Assembly: GCA_018907035.1 (NCBI GenBank)
Contig: JACCIC010000005.1
Span: 1,307,501-1,371,500, forward strand
Source: Sycobia sp. Sy_11
Lineage: Eukaryota; Arthropoda; Insecta; Hymenoptera; Epichrysomallidae
DNA length: 64,000 nucleotides
Reading direction: 5' to 3'
This document shows positions 39,180 through 51,624 of the stretch, one piece after another; within the stretch, counting starts at the first letter, position 1, and every line of letters starts with the position of its first letter. A program made the translations under genes and the position numbers. The notes under the pieces were generated by a model that worked only from the letters and a program-made list of their open reading frames with translations, was not told where the DNA came from and ran no database searches.

Positions 39180-42170
39180 CTAATTCTTGTTTTATTGCAT
39201 TTAAATCACTCACATGTATGTGTTTGATTTCCCCCTCTTCGTTGTTTTTTAAGTCGTAGATAAAGGGAGAAATTTTACGTATCATGGTAAATGGTCCCTC
39301 GTATTTAGGCGCTAATTTTGCGTTGAATACTGCCTGTTTATTGGATAGTTCGTGTGTTCTTTTTAACACTCTTTCCCCAATCCTAGGCGTCTATATTCGG
39401 CGTCTCAGGACGTAGTAGTGTTTCTGTCTCTGAAAATTTCGCGCCAATTGTATTCGTGCGAGATCTAAAGCTTCCTGTATTTTTTTGAGTCGGTTTTTAC
39501 TATTGACCTGTGTTGGGTGTTTGTTTGTCGTAATTTTAATTCCTGGTGGGCATAATTCTCGGCCATAATTTCAATAGGCGGGTGTATAACCGGTAGATTC
39601 GCAGTGAGCTGTGTTGTATGCGAACGCTATATCGGGTAGGAATCGATCCCATGTTCTCTGGTTCTCGCCTATATATTGTGCAATCACCGTTTTTATCACT
39701 CGGTTCGCTCGTTCTATAGGGTTGCACTGCGGTGTATACGGAGGTGAGCGTCGGTGTATGATTTTCGACTGTTTTAATAACGTTAAAAAATTCTTACTTA
39801 TGAACTGTTGTCCATTATCCGATATTATCGTGTTAGGGCACCCATGTCGTAGAATTATTTGTTCTCGAACTGCATTTGATACAGCTTCTCCTGTAGCTTT
39901 ACGCAGCGGTCGTAGTTCAATCCATTTTGTCATTTTGTCCTGCATAACTAAGAGCCAAGTATTTAATTTTGTCGAACGAGGTAGTGGTCCGACTAAGGCG
40001 ACAGATACTATTTCCCAAGGTTGTTTGACTTGGGTTGCGTGCATCATTCCCGCAAGTGCTTGCTGTGATGTTTTGTATTGTTGGCATATATTACAATTTC
40101 TTACATATTTAGCAGCTATTCTGAGCATGCCTGGCCAATAAAATAATTTTGCTAGGCGTGCAAGTGTCTTTGCAACACCCAGATGTCCTGCATTCGGATC
40201 ATTATGCATTTTTTCTAGTAAGTCATTTTGTTCACTTTTTGGAACATATTTTTTCCATTATGTCGATTCGTCTATCTCATTAAAATCAAGTGTATGTAAT
40301 ATATGTTTGCATAGTTTATTATTCTCTATACAGTAGTTGGGATTATTTTCCGGGTCGGCTTTGACTGTTGTTAAACATTTCATATACCAGTCTTCCTCGG
40401 ATGTGTTTATATTACAAATTTCTACGGGCTGTCGAGACAGTGTGTTGTTGAGCAGATTATCGTTGCCTGGCCGATATTTGATTTCAAAATCGTATTGACT
40501 GAGTTCGAGGGCCCATCTGGCTAAACGTCCTGACGGATTTTCTATCTTGTTTAACCATTTTAAAGACTGGTGATCGGTCAGTACAATAAAACGGTATCCT
40601 TTTAGGTAGTCCCTGAATTTCCAGATGCCCCATTTTATGGCCAAACACTCAAGCTCAGTTGCAGAATAATTTTTTTCTGCTGGCGTGAGAATGCAACTAG
40701 CATAAGCAATAATACGTTCCGCTTTTTCGAACGGTTGAGTAAGGACGGCTCCTAGTCCTTCTGTGCTTGCATCAGTCTGGAGAACGAACGATTTTTTCCA
40801 GTCTGGGCAGGCAAGGATCGGTGCTTTTGTTAATAATGTTTTAATTTCATCAAATGCCTTTTGCTGCGTTCCTCCCCATTCCTATTTCGTTTTTTTTCTT
40901 TATTAGTTTATGTAGAGGAGCAGCAACATTTGAAACATCTTTTAGAAATCGTCGGTACCATGAAATTAGTCCCATAAATCTTTGAATTTCTTTTGAATTT
41001 CTAGGCGGAGATAAATTAGCGACGGCTGCAGTTTTTTCTGTATCGGTGTGCAAACCATCTTTATCTACAATGTGACCTAGAAGTTGTGGACGGACAAAAT
41101 TGCATTTTTCGAAATTCGGTTTTAACTTGGCGTTTCTTAGACGTTGAAACACTTCTTTTAGTATTTTTAAATGGTCTTCAAAGGTTTTTCAAATGATGAC
41201 AATGTCATCCAGGTATGCAAAAACATTTGGGGCCATTTCGGCAGTAATCACCTGATCCAATAATCGCTGGAATTTTGCAGGTACGGAGTATAAGCCAAAG
41301 GGTATGACGGTGAATTCAAATAATCCCTTGCCAGGGACGGTAAATGCGGTAATCGGTCGACTTTCTGGTGTAAGTGCTACCTGCCAGTAGCCACTTTTCA
41401 AATTAATGGTAGATAGATATCTGGCTTCGGTTAATTGATCTAAAATGGCGTTGATTTGCGGTAATGGGTATGCATTTTTTTTCGTGACTTTATTAATTTT
41501 TCGAAAGTCTATGCAAAAACGATCCTCGCCATTTTTCTTTTTTACCATCACGATAGGCGAGCTCCATGGACTGCTGGACGGTTGGATTACACCTTCTTGT
41601 AGCATTTTATCGACTTCCGAATTTATGATAATTTGCATAATCGGATTCTTTGTTCGATATTTTTGTTTAATTGGAGTACTTTCTTCTAATATAATTTTGT
41701 GTTGCAACAATGGCGTTGGTCCTTTTGTGTTTTCTAACTGTTGTTTTTCTTCAGCAATAAATTTGTCCATTATTATTTTTTCATCTGGTTTTAAGTGGGT
41801 TAAACCACTGTCTTCTATTTCACAAATATGTTCGGTTGTTGCATTTCTTATTTGAAAAATAATTCGATTATTTATTCGAATTTCCGTATTTAATTTTCTT
41901 AATGCATCCATTCCAAGAAGCATTGGTTGATTTAACGTGTTCAGTACCAGGAAATCTTGAAAAAGCCGTAATGCCTTTGTATATATCTGCCCCGAAATTC
42001 AATCACCTAATCTCGTTTCGGAGCCGTTGGCTAATGCAGCTATTCTATTACTTTCCTTATTTTGAAAGCCATAACGTAAATAGACTTCGGCAATTTGTTT
42101 ACTACGTACGAGCTGACGGATCCCGTATCGATAAGTGCATATATTTTATAGTCACCAATCATTACTTCGG
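39151..42170 (-). pseudogene. pol: gypsy pol (protease-RT-RNase H-integrase), broken
   Basis: Reading leftwards: protease motif ALIDTGS at about 42,120-42,140; RT at 41,923-41,189 with SPWSSPIVMVKKKNG, a degraded PFGLYSVPAKFQ motif and the catalytic YLDD; RT thumb and connection to about 40,850; RNase H tail with DHQSLKWL; integrase at 40,209-39,571 with the zinc-binding HHCC; and a C-terminal stretch at 39,369-39,151 with KYEGPFTM. Lesions: a TGA right after YLDDIVII (41,189-41,191), a frameshift near 40,860, stops at about 40,258 and 39,571, and a further stop before 39,369. The first catalytic Asp of integrase is Ala (codon 39,997-39,999, VSVALVGPLP); the other two acidic residues remain. 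Confidence 0.9.
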
Positions 42171-42807
42171 TGAATTTAAAAAAAATAACAAAATATATTC
42201 TTGTATAAATTATACAACAACAAGAAAAATAATAATAATGCTAAATTTCATTTTATTGGAATCTCGCTGTAGATACCCTGCAACTAACAAAAAAAATAAC
42301 GATTCACAAATTAATTACTCGCGCTGGCATTTTATTTTATAGTCTGTCTATTAATTAATTGGCTTATCTAAATTTCTACGAATTCAGACGGCCTTGACCC
42401 AGTGATTTCTCGCTTTATTTACTATATTTACTTAAACGGTTTATATAAGCGGTCCGTCTATTTACACAGAGTTTCTTCCGCAATATTGGAATAAATCTTT
42501 ATTCTCTCATTTATATCACGCTAAGCTGCGCCGTAGCTGGTGATATATAAGAGTTCGGTGTTTTACTCAGGAATACGCATTTATTTTTCCTTAGTAAGAC
42601 TCTGTTTTCCTTTTGATTTATTTTACAGCATTTCATTCTTATATTTATAATAGTAGTCGATCAACGTTATGATGACTCGCAGATTTTCGGTCGCCGGTCG
42701 GTCTGGCATTAATCCGAGGTGCGCCTCGTGATTAATAGCCGTCTGGTAATTTAATTCGACGAAAAGGAGCGCCTTTTCCCCGAATTAAATTAGGTGGATT
42801 TTTATTT

Positions 42808-43318
42808 TATCTCCCGGCGGCTTTTCTGGATTATTCTCTATGTGAAAAAGAATTACTTTATCAGAAGTCGGGAGCGCCCGTTCTTCTGAGTCGGTAATTT
42901 TTTAACTTTTTTCTTACGAGTAAAGGGGTTTTTCCTTTGGTCTCATGAAAGAGTTTTTTTCATCTAAGAAAATACAGAATTTTACCGGTCGGTAGATGAC
43001 AGTTCTCTTCCTCACTCGGGAGGTATCCTTCCTCGACGAGTGTCGAAAATGAACCGTGCTATTTGCAAAATTTAGCGTACTTTTATACAGAGCAAAAGTA
43101 CGTTAATAAAAATCTGATTGGTTATTATTTATTTTAAAATACGGTAATATTGTTCTTATTGATTAAATTACTTTATTCTACCTATTCTACTCTATGTTGT
43201 GTTTGTTTATTTATAGCAATCATTTCGTGTATATATCTGACTGTTATTATGATCTTAAAATTATAATAATTCTTGTCACGGTAATAACTTAATTTATCCT
43301 ACTCTTTTTCCCGTTACA
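42808..43318 (-). repeat. gypsy 5' LTR
   Basis: The same 511-bp length as the left LTR. The inner end reads GAGATA where the left LTR has GAGACA. It is followed rightwards by 194 bp that match the internal sequence next to the other LTR. Confidence 0.92.
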
Positions 43319-43558
43319 TTTCCCCCTCTTTTCGGGAGCGGAAATTTATCTATTATATCTAACGTAAATTTTTACTTCGAACGATCGAAAGTATTGTTAC
43401 TTTTTACTTACGTTTTTGAAGGCGGTAGCTCGTTGCACCTGTCCCGTTTCTCTTACAATTCTCAGCAGGTACCGGGTATCCCCGATACGCGACCGGTAGC
43501 GTACATATCCCTTTATTTATATTTTTACATACTTTATCCTACTCTTTTTCCCGTTACA
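43319..43558 (-). mobile_element. fragment of a second gypsy copy sharing the 5' LTR
   Basis: Positions 43,319-43,512 match 37,496-37,689 (the 3' end of the internal region, including the purine tract) at equal length. Positions 43,533-43,558 then match the first 26 bp of the LTR. So a second, mostly deleted copy lies upstream and shares the right LTR: LTR start, then 3' internal end, then LTR, then body, then LTR. Polinton polB sequence begins immediately after TGTAAC at 43,559. Confidence 0.8.
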
Positions 43559-44109
43559 CATTGATAATCAATGCTTCAAATATGATATTCTTTCAGCATT
43601 ACATCTAAATGAAAAAAATCCTCAAAGAGTTCATAATTATGATAAATTTGCAAACGAATTGAACTTTGGTGATATAGAATTTCCTGTAAAACTGAAAGAT
43701 ATTTCTAAATTTGAAAAATTGAATAATATTTCAGTCAATGTTTATATGCTTAGGAAGTACGGTTCGAAATATGAAGTATCACCTTGTCATATTTCATTAA
43801 ATAAGAAAGAGAAACATGCAAATCTTCTCCTGATTCAAGATTTCTACATAGACGAGTACGAAGAAAATAATATTCCGGACGATAATGGAAATGTACCTAA
43901 ATTCCATTATGTTTCAATTAAAAATATATCCAGACTTTTATGATCGCAAGTGAGTAAAGCTCATAAAAATATTAACTATATAATAAATTAACAGATTCAG
44001 ATATTACTGAAGAAGATTACAAGCACGCTGTTCAAGTATGGGAAAGTTTTAAAATAAGGACATTAGGAGAGTTGCAATGGGAATTGCAGCAACTACAACC
44101 TGAAAACGA

Positions 44110-44432
44110 AAATAAGAATAAATAAAGGTAAAAGTAAAATTAGCGAGAAAAGTTATATGGATGCATGTAACAAATAGAAGGTATTCGCATAGAAGGAGGG
44201 GAAGATAGAAGGAGAAAAATAAAGGATGCATGCAGATGAATAAAGACATATACAAATAGAAAAAAATTATTAATGACAGTATTCGCAGAGAAGAAAAGGA
44301 AGATAGAAGGAGAAGATTGAAGTAAGACATGGATGCATGTAATAAAAAGGAAAAATACATGTAAAAATGACATCAAAAAAAGTATATGCAGAGAAGGAAA
44401 GAAAGATAGGAGGAGAGAAAAGAAAACAGAAT
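44110..44432. repeat. purine-rich degenerate tandem repeats
   Basis: Units of about 110 bp combine GGATGCATG, TATTCGCAGAGAAG and GGAAGATAGAAGGAGA words and recur three times (about 44,155, 44,222 and 44,330). The theme continues after the LINE at 47,677-47,870. Confidence 0.65.
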
Positions 44433-44443
44433 ATGCATCCAGA

Positions 44444-47400
44444 TTACCCAAATTAATTTGCACCATTCCAGAAGCGCCTCGACGATCTTAACGAGAAGCT
44501 TGGGAAAGATGCATACACACATAGCCCTAATATAGGAACCCTGGATTTGGAGGGAACGTATTAGGGGTATTAAGGCGAAAGGGGAACTTTTTGTGGGGTC
44601 CAGAGATGGAAACGCGAGAGCTTGCATTTTCATCAAGCGAATGAATGGTTTTCTGTTGCAGGAGCTGAGCTGCAGGGACTGCACCACCATCAAAATAGAA
44701 ATCGAAAGCAAAGACCGACATGTGCGAAGTATCATAGTTTGCTCAGTCTACCTTGCACACGATGAGGATAATACCTATCTCCAGCATGAGAAAGGTGGTT
44801 GAGTTCAGCAAACGTTCGAATCTGAACTTGATCATTGGTTGTGACGCTAATGCACATCACGTGACATGGGGTAGCACCGATATCAACGCCAGAGGAGAGG
44901 CATTACTGGAGTACCTAATCGGAAGTTTAGGTTTTATTTAGATATAGTCAACCGAGGAAATGAACCCACTTTTATAACAGCTAACAGAAATGAGATCCTG
45001 GACCTGACTGTAGCATCTGCTAAAGCAAGGAGTATTACACAAGGACGGAAGATGGAAAAAGAACCATCCATGTCAGACCATAGGACCATAACATTCCAGT
45101 TGGAATGTCTTAACACAAGAATGGAACCGAGGAGAAAACCAACAGATACAGATTGGGAATTATTTAAAGATGAACTTCGTGAAAGCACTGCTAATCTTAA
45201 AGGAGAATATGGCACTGAGTTTCAACTAGACTGGACACAATGTAAAGTCCAGACAGCAATTACCAGAGCCTACGAAAACAACTGTCCATTGAAACCTACT
45301 AGGAAACCTAACAGCGCAACTGGGTATATACCAGAGGTATGGAAGACATCTCGTGTCTGTTTCATTCCCAAACCTGGGAGAGGTAGTTACTCGTCGGTGA
45401 AAGACTTTAGACCAATTTGTCTGACGTCATTCATGCTAAAAACGATGGAGAGGGTAGTAGATTTACACATAAGGTAAACAGTGTTGATTAATAGCCCAAT
45501 TTCAAGTAGGAAACATGCCTACACGACGGGAAAGTCCACTGAGACAACTTTCCACTCAGTAGTCAAACACATTGAGAAGGCGTGGAACTCGAAGGAAACT
45601 GTAATAAGTGCTTTCGTAGACATAGAAGGTGCTTTCAATAGCACCACTAGGATTGCCATTGACAACGCTCTATATGCTAAGGGAATAACACTCTCTATTA
45701 GATGGTGGATTATGAGTTCCTTAAGTAATAGAGAGGTATATAGTGAATGGAAAGGTAAACTCGTAAGAGCTAAAGTCAACGAAGGATGTCCACAAGGAGG
45801 GGTACTTTCACCTCTCCTGTGGAATCTTGTAGCTGATGGCTTACTGCGTATGCTTAAAGAGGAAAGAATCTTTGCAGTCGCATACGCAGACGATTTTGCA
45901 ATACTTGTCAGGGGCAAGTACGAAGAGATATTACCTGAAATTCTTCAGGAGGTTTTGGTAAAGGTTAATAACTGGTGTCAAGAGAGATCCTTGGGGATCA
46001 ATCCAAAGAAGACCGAAGTTGTAGCCTTTACTAGGAAATACAAGAGCAAAATAAAATCTTGCGTAAACTTCCGCGGGCAAGGTATACCGTATATGGAAGG
46101 AGTTAAATACCTAGGTGTATACCTAGATAAGAAACTATCGTGGGGACAACACCTACGAATGCAGAGTAAAAAGATCATCAACATACTGATGCAGTATAGG
46201 TCCGCTATCGGCACGGAACCGCAGAAAGTTTTATGGATATATAAAACAATACTGATGCCGGGGCTGACTTATGCTGCCTTGGTTTGGTGGAAAGTGATCG
46301 AGAATAAATCCTCTGCGAGAATCCTGGATCATATACAGGCAATCTCGCTAAGGGGAGCATTTGGATTAAAAAGGAGTACCCCTACTCCTGTTGTCAGGAT
46401 GATGTTAGGTCTGGACAGCCTGCTTCCTGGATCAGCCTATAGAATGATATGCAGCGGTCAGTGGGATAGTACCGCAACTGGCCATGCTATAATTTGCAGG
46501 GAAATACTGAGAGGTCCAACTTGTAATCTCCCTCAGGATCGCATTAACAAAACTCTCTGCTTCGGGCAACGATATAAGATCAGGATACCGAGCAGAGAGG
46601 ATTGGAATAATGACTTAAATTTGGGAGGTGATACCTGGTTCACAGCAGGATCCAGAACAGATGTTGGTACTGGATTCGGTATATATGGACCTGAACGCAG
46701 TTTAAATTCAGCCTTTAGACTGAATAAATATAACACAGTGTTTCAGGCAGAAATAGCTGCCATTGAAACCTGTGCAAACGGCTTAATGCAAAGGGGAATT
46801 AAGGGCAGATACATAAATATATGCACAAACAGCATAGCAACGTTGAAGGCCCTCGATCAACCCTGCACTACGTCACTACTGGTCAAAGAAGCTAAAATTA
46901 CTTTAGACAATTTGACCAGGGCAAATAAGGTCTGTGTTACATGGATACCGAGAAAATCGGCCCGTAAGGGAAACATCAAAGCAGACATTATGACAAAACA
47001 AGGATGCTCATCGGGGTGCCATCGGGTAAGGGATACCGCTGTACCTTACCAAGATGGATGCAATGTGATAGAAAAAAGCCTTGAGAAAGTAAAACAAACA
47101 ACGTGGGAAAACTCACGTAGATATACATGGTCCAAAGACTTTATTGGCAGTAAGATCTGCGGATGGGCTCAGGGGATCATCAAATTAAATATACGTGAAG
47201 CAAAGCTAATCCTGAAACTTACAACAGGCCACAGCATTTTACGGTGTTATACACACAAGATCAGAGGACACAGTAACCTCTGCAGATGGTGTGGGAAAGA
47301 GGAGGAAACTCCGAGACATTTCCTCTGCACGTACCCTAACTTAACGAAATATCGCGTAAAGTGGCTAGGAGAAGATAACCTTGACCACAAGAGTTTTTCC

Positions 47401-47665
47401 AAGGTGGATGTACTCAGTCTTCTGGCATATTGCAGAGAACTGAATGTGACGGAAACCGTGGAAGATTAATCAGGGGGAAAGGAATACAATGGCGATAGTT
47501 AAGTTTTCCTGAGCATATATTTGCACCCGGATATGGTTAGTGGGTTTAGTAGGTTAGAATCCTGTATACCCTGGAACCGGCTGCAGCGGTAGTCTAAGTT
47601 GGCGAGAGCCACTAGCCGTCAAACAATGGCGGATAAACTTTCCACTATCCAACGAAAAAAAAAAA
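44444..47665 (+). mobile_element. 5'-truncated LINE (I/LOA/Jockey-type)
   Basis: Flanked by an exact 11-bp duplication ATGCATCCAGA (44,433-44,443 and 47,666-47,676), and ending in a run of about 12 A. It begins inside the endonuclease domain, so ORF1 and the 5' UTR are missing. About 195 bp of 3' UTR follow the ORF2 stop. It is nested in the LTR-type insertion, making it the youngest layer at this point. Confidence 0.95.
44527..47469 (+). pseudogene. LINE ORF2 (endonuclease, reverse transcriptase, RNase H), broken
   Basis: Domains in order: AP-type endonuclease in several frames, with LNLIIGCDANAHHVTWGS at about 44,820-44,873 and the SDHRTITFQL end at about 45,070; reverse transcriptase from GYIPEVWKTSRVCFIPKPG; AFVDIEGAFNS; GCPQGGVLSPLLWN; catalytic YADDFAIL at about 45,880-45,905; RNase H near 46,640-47,000; and a CCHC-like tail CRWCGKEEETPRHFLCTYP. 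A stop at about 45,475 separates two parts of one frame. The endonuclease needs at least two frame changes. The link between endonuclease and RT is shortened, implying an internal deletion. RNase H has lost catalytic acids: WFTAGS has Ala for Asp (46,645-46,647) and CTNSIA has Asn for Asp (46,828-46,830). The 662-codon RT frame itself is intact. Confidence 0.93.
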
Positions 47666-49314
47666 ATGCATCCAGAGAAAATACAGAAAATACACATATA
47701 GAGGGAGATGGAAATAATGATTTATTTACCAAGGAAGAAAATCGGATAGAGAGAAAGAAAAACAGAAAGATATGAACACGGATAGTTAGACGCATGCTGA
47801 AGAAGATGGAGTGAGAGAGAGGGAGAGGTATATGGAAGCAAGTAATGAGTGAGAGAGAGACAGACAACATAACCTCAAAACAGGGAAATGATATGATAAA
47901 ATTGTAAAGTAGACGCGAGTGGAGATACTGAACTAAAGAAATAAAGAAAAAAACAAGTATACGGGGCGAAGGTCCAAAAGCCATGCAGACACTGCAAACG
48001 GGAAGTGGAAGATTCGAAGACACGTGGCCGCACCAGGTTATGTGCAGCATACTGGACGCCGCATGGACCGCTGCTCGAACGAACACGAGGAAGCAGCAAA
48101 CAGAAGCAAATTGCCGCAACAAACAGACGCACACCAAGTTCAACGACGTCAGCTCAACAAATGGAAAGGGCACGATGCTGAAATAACACGAAGATATTAG
48201 TGAGAGTCGGAGAGACACGGCGTGCGCCGTCCACACAGCAGACGGCCGCACTGGAAGTGGCAGTCGGCAAGAAGACGGAAGCCGCCGCGGAGAAGGAGCG
48301 GTCGACAGCGCCACCGCTCTTAGCGGCGCCGCGCCGAACTACCGACGAGGATATATATATATATAGATATATCTCCCGGGTAAATTTGAACTTGGTGCGC
48401 GAGTTATAAAACTAGACGTTGTAGACCGACAATGTCGGTCGAAATGGTATTAAGCTTACGGAAGAGCCCGAGATTGGCGTAGATCGGAGAAGACGTACGA
48501 TAATTGGTGCAAATTGGAGAAGAAGGTTGATGATTGGAGCATAGCGAAAAGAAGAGCTGTGATTGGAGGATCGAGGATGAAGACGAAGAGGACTTCAGAA
48601 GATTTTTGAAGCCTGGAGAAGATACACGTGTCGCGGCCATTGCAAAAACTTTTAGCTTTCTTTCGGCGTAATTGAGAGACGGAAGGGAAGTTGTGCGAAG
48701 GTGAAAGTACGAGTGTGATAGAATAGTGATCGTGAAGTGGGAGGACAAGGACTTCGTGGTGTGAAGTGTCGTGGACTATACGAACTGTGGCTCTGTGGAA
48801 AATGATTGAATCCATCTCTCTCGCTCTCTCTCCCAGGGAGAACCAGCATGGAAGAGAAAGCCGGCAGCAGCAGCGAGCGTACAAGGGGACACCCTCAGGA
48901 TTAATGGTATCTGTGAGTGGGCCTGCGCGCCCTTAAATTAATTAAATACCTGTGTAAATATTGCGAGCAGGGCAAACGGGACGCGGGGAAAATTAGGTAG
49001 CGGCGGCCACCAGAACGGGGAAGCGAGGGGGTTTAGCGAGCGCGAATGCGAAGTGGCGCGGAAAATGGCGGACGCCACTAGCGGTCAATTGTGAAGTTAT
49101 GATAATAAATCGATATTTGGCGAAATATGTTTCTTTTTCTTTTTCCTTGTAAATAATAACACAATAAAAAAAACATATTAAATAATAATAATAATACACA
49201 CAATATAATTATTATAATAATAGCGAAATAGCTAAAGCATATGTGAACCATGCCTAAATATATATAAATAACCTAAGGAGTTAAATAAGATTTCTTTTTT
49301 TATCTATACACATA

Positions 49315-49365
49315 CGCACACACACACATATATATATATATATATAGTATATATATATATATAAA
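49315..49365. repeat. (AC)n/(AT)n microsatellite
   Basis: A short CA run passes into AT runs split by one AGT, inside the LTR-type insertion. Confidence 0.9.
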
Positions 49366-51624
49366 TATACATACCATATCCGAATATAACAAACATATCA
49401 GCCTGAGTTCCCGCCCTGGAAGTGACCGGAAGAGAAGAGAAGTAAGTAAAAAAAGTAACGAGCGGAACTGTGCACCTCGTTACAGAGTATTCAGACTTAT
49501 ACTTAAAAACGGATGTTCTCCTCTTAGCAGATGTCTTCGAAAGTTTTCGAAATACATCCATTAAGGCCTGCGGCTTATGTCCAGCCCACTTTTACACTAC
49601 TCCAGAATTAATATTTTCAGCAGCTCTAAAAATGACAAAGGTAGAATTAGAGCTCCTGACTGATATTGACATGTTATTATTTATTGAATCAGGCATTCGA
49701 GGTGGAATAAGTCAGTGCTGTAATCGATATTCAAAGGTAAATAATCTATATATGGGATCGGGATACGATGAAAAAAATAAATTAAAGACACTTTTATATT
49801 ACGATTTTAATAATCTATATGGTTGGGTGATGGTACATCATTTACCAATTGGAAAATTTAAGTGGGTTGATTATGAATCAACTCGTAACTTTTTCAATAC
49901 ACCATCAGATTCTGATATAGGCTATATTGCTGAAGTAGATTTGGAGAATCCTGAGGAAATACATGACCAACATCGTGATTTACCTTTCTGTGCTGAGCAT
50001 CGTACACCACCTGGTTCAAAACAAAAGAAACTGCTAACTACATTGAACGATAAAAAAGGTATATAATTCACTATCGTGCTCTTAAGCAAGCGCTTTACAA
50101 TGGTCTTCGATTGAAAAAAGTACATAGAATTTTGAGTTTTAAACAGAAACCCTGGCTGAAACCATATGTCGAACTAAACACTGAAAAGCGAAAGCATGCA
50201 AAAAATGAGTTTGAAAAACTTTTTTATAAATTATTAATTAATGCTGTATATGGAAAATGCATTGAGCGAGAACGATCTCGCGTTGATGTACGTTTAGTAA
50301 ATAAATTCACTGGTCGATATGGAGCAGAGGCATGCATAGCCCTACCTAATTATCATACCTGTACAATTTTCGATGGAAATTTAGTTGCCATTCAGCTTAA
50401 GAAAACAAGTGTAGCCGATATATGTTGGGCTTTGTATCCTCGATCTATCAAAGACATTAGTGTATGATTTTCACTACTCTTACATGAAACGTCGAGTGGG
50501 CGAAAAGTGTAAGCTTTTGTATACTGATACTGATAGCTTAATATATGAAGTACAGGATATTGATATGTATCAAGTAATGAAACAAGATATTCATAGATTT
50601 GATACTTCTGATTATGACGAAAATAATCAGTATGGTATCCACGTCAAAATAAAAAAGTTCCTGGACTCATGAAAGATGAATGTAATGGAAAGATTATGAT
50701 GGAATTTATCGGTTTACGGAGTAAAATATACAGTATTTTAGTAGATGGAGGAGGGATAGTGAAAAAAGCTAAAGGAATAAAATCGAATGTTGTAAAAACA
50801 TCAATCACGTTTGAAGATTATCGAAGATGTTTGGAAGATCTCGTGATTATACAGAGAGAGATGTGTAACATTCACTCAAAATTACACATAGTGCATACAG
50901 AAAAACAGAAAATAATTGCCCTCAGTCCATTTGATGATAAAAGATACTTATTGCCCAATACTATAGACACATTACCTTGGGGTCACTATAAAATCCTAGA
51001 AGAGCAAATGTCGCAAGCTGCAAGTCAGGTAGAGAGGGAAATAATGGAAAGTAAAAGTCATCAAATAGAGGAGGGGAATGGTAATGAGAGGGGATACGAC
51101 GAGACTAATGGAAGAGTAGCTCAAGTAGATGCAGCTACTAAGGAAGAAGAGAGGGAGAATAAAATCACCAATGAGATTCGAGTAACGGTAGGTGTACGCG
51201 CAGAACAAGAGAGGGGCGATAAAGCAACCAATGAATATCAAGCTGCACGAGAGAGGATGACGCTTTATAGCAGTGAAGGTGAACCAATAAGCGTTGAGTA
51301 TAATACATCGGATGAACTATTACATGAATGGAATCCTAAAGAAATCTTGGAAATGTTGGAAAGGGTAAGCTCAGTTAGTTCATTTAAGTCGAGAGAAGGG
51401 ATGTACTCCATGAGACAATGGAAGGGGCAGAAATTGTGGTGGGCAATCAGCTATATGAACAGACTGAGGATGATGAACAACTCATTCGAGTAGTTGAACA
51501 GTTTGAAAATTGTCGTCCTTCTTCAAAGAAAAAAAGACTATTCTACTAAGGTAAGATTCATAGTTAACTTTTTCTTAGAAAAAAAATATGATAGAATTTA
51601 TAAAATATTTCTTTTTTTTTTAGA

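Larger units (their letters stand above)
36985..43318 (-). mobile_element. Ty3/gypsy LTR retrotransposon (defective)
   Basis: Two direct 511-bp LTRs (36,985-37,495 and 42,808-43,318) bound a minus-strand internal region. It holds a retropepsin DTG motif, reverse transcriptase with YLDD, RNase H, an HHCC integrase, and then an extra 3' region. A purine tract (GAAAAGAGGGAGAAA) sits directly before the left (3') LTR as expected for plus-strand priming. Only about 650 bp separate the 5' LTR from the protease, so gag is missing, and I see no clear tRNA primer site. Pol has a frameshift and several stops. The element lies inside the Polinton, immediately left of polB. Confidence 0.93.
44073..49484 (-). 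mobile_element. LTR-type non-autonomous insertion in polB
   Basis: The boundaries are sharp: a 4-bp target duplication GAGT at 44,069-44,072 and 49,485-49,488. Removing the insert restores polB codons TLGEYSDLYLK. On the minus strand the insert begins TGTAACGAGG and ends CCCATTGCA, the TG..CA ends of LTR elements. Without the nested LINE it is about 2.2 kb. I see no gag or pol and no obvious pair of LTRs, so it is either a long solo LTR or a non-autonomous (TRIM/LARD-like) element. The left part holds degenerate roughly 110-bp purine-rich repeats (TATTCGCAGAGAAG.. and GATGCATG words). The right part has GC-rich segments, a GA-rich block and AC/AT microsatellites near 49,315-49,365. Confidence 0.75.
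43560..51549 (+). pseudogene. polB: Polinton protein-primed DNA polymerase B, interrupted
   Basis: This is the replication enzyme of Polintons. The N-terminal part, 43,560-43,943, contains FPVKLKDISKFEKLNNISVN and ends SIKNISRLL. A large part is then missing before [17 protein letters not shown] at about 44,000-44,055. A 5.4-kb insertion splits codons for TLGE/YSDLYLK. The rest resumes at 49,485 with the exonuclease motif YLKTDVLLLADVFE, polymerase motif A as DFNNLYG, motif B as LINAVYGK and motif C as YTDTDSL (about 50,519-50,539). A C-terminal GLRSKIYSI..KKAKGI block follows. Frameshifts occur near 50,066, 50,460, 50,660 and 51,415, several at A-runs. After the family end a charged, repetitive tail extends to about 51,493, and an alternative frame (51,418-51,549) ends SSKKKRLFY. 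Confidence 0.92.

Noticed and set aside
39611..41855. Plus-strand frames of 136 and 176 codons
   Set aside because: They lie antisense to recognisable gypsy integrase and RT frames and have no motifs of their own.
44049..44735. Overlapping minus-strand frames of about 100-120 codons
   Set aside because: Complement of purine-rich repeats and of the LINE endonuclease region.
47619..48314. 231-codon minus-strand open frame rich in Ser, Leu and Phe
   Set aside because: It is the complement of purine-rich GA/GAA repeats in the LTR-type insertion. Composition explains the lack of stops and there is no domain pattern.
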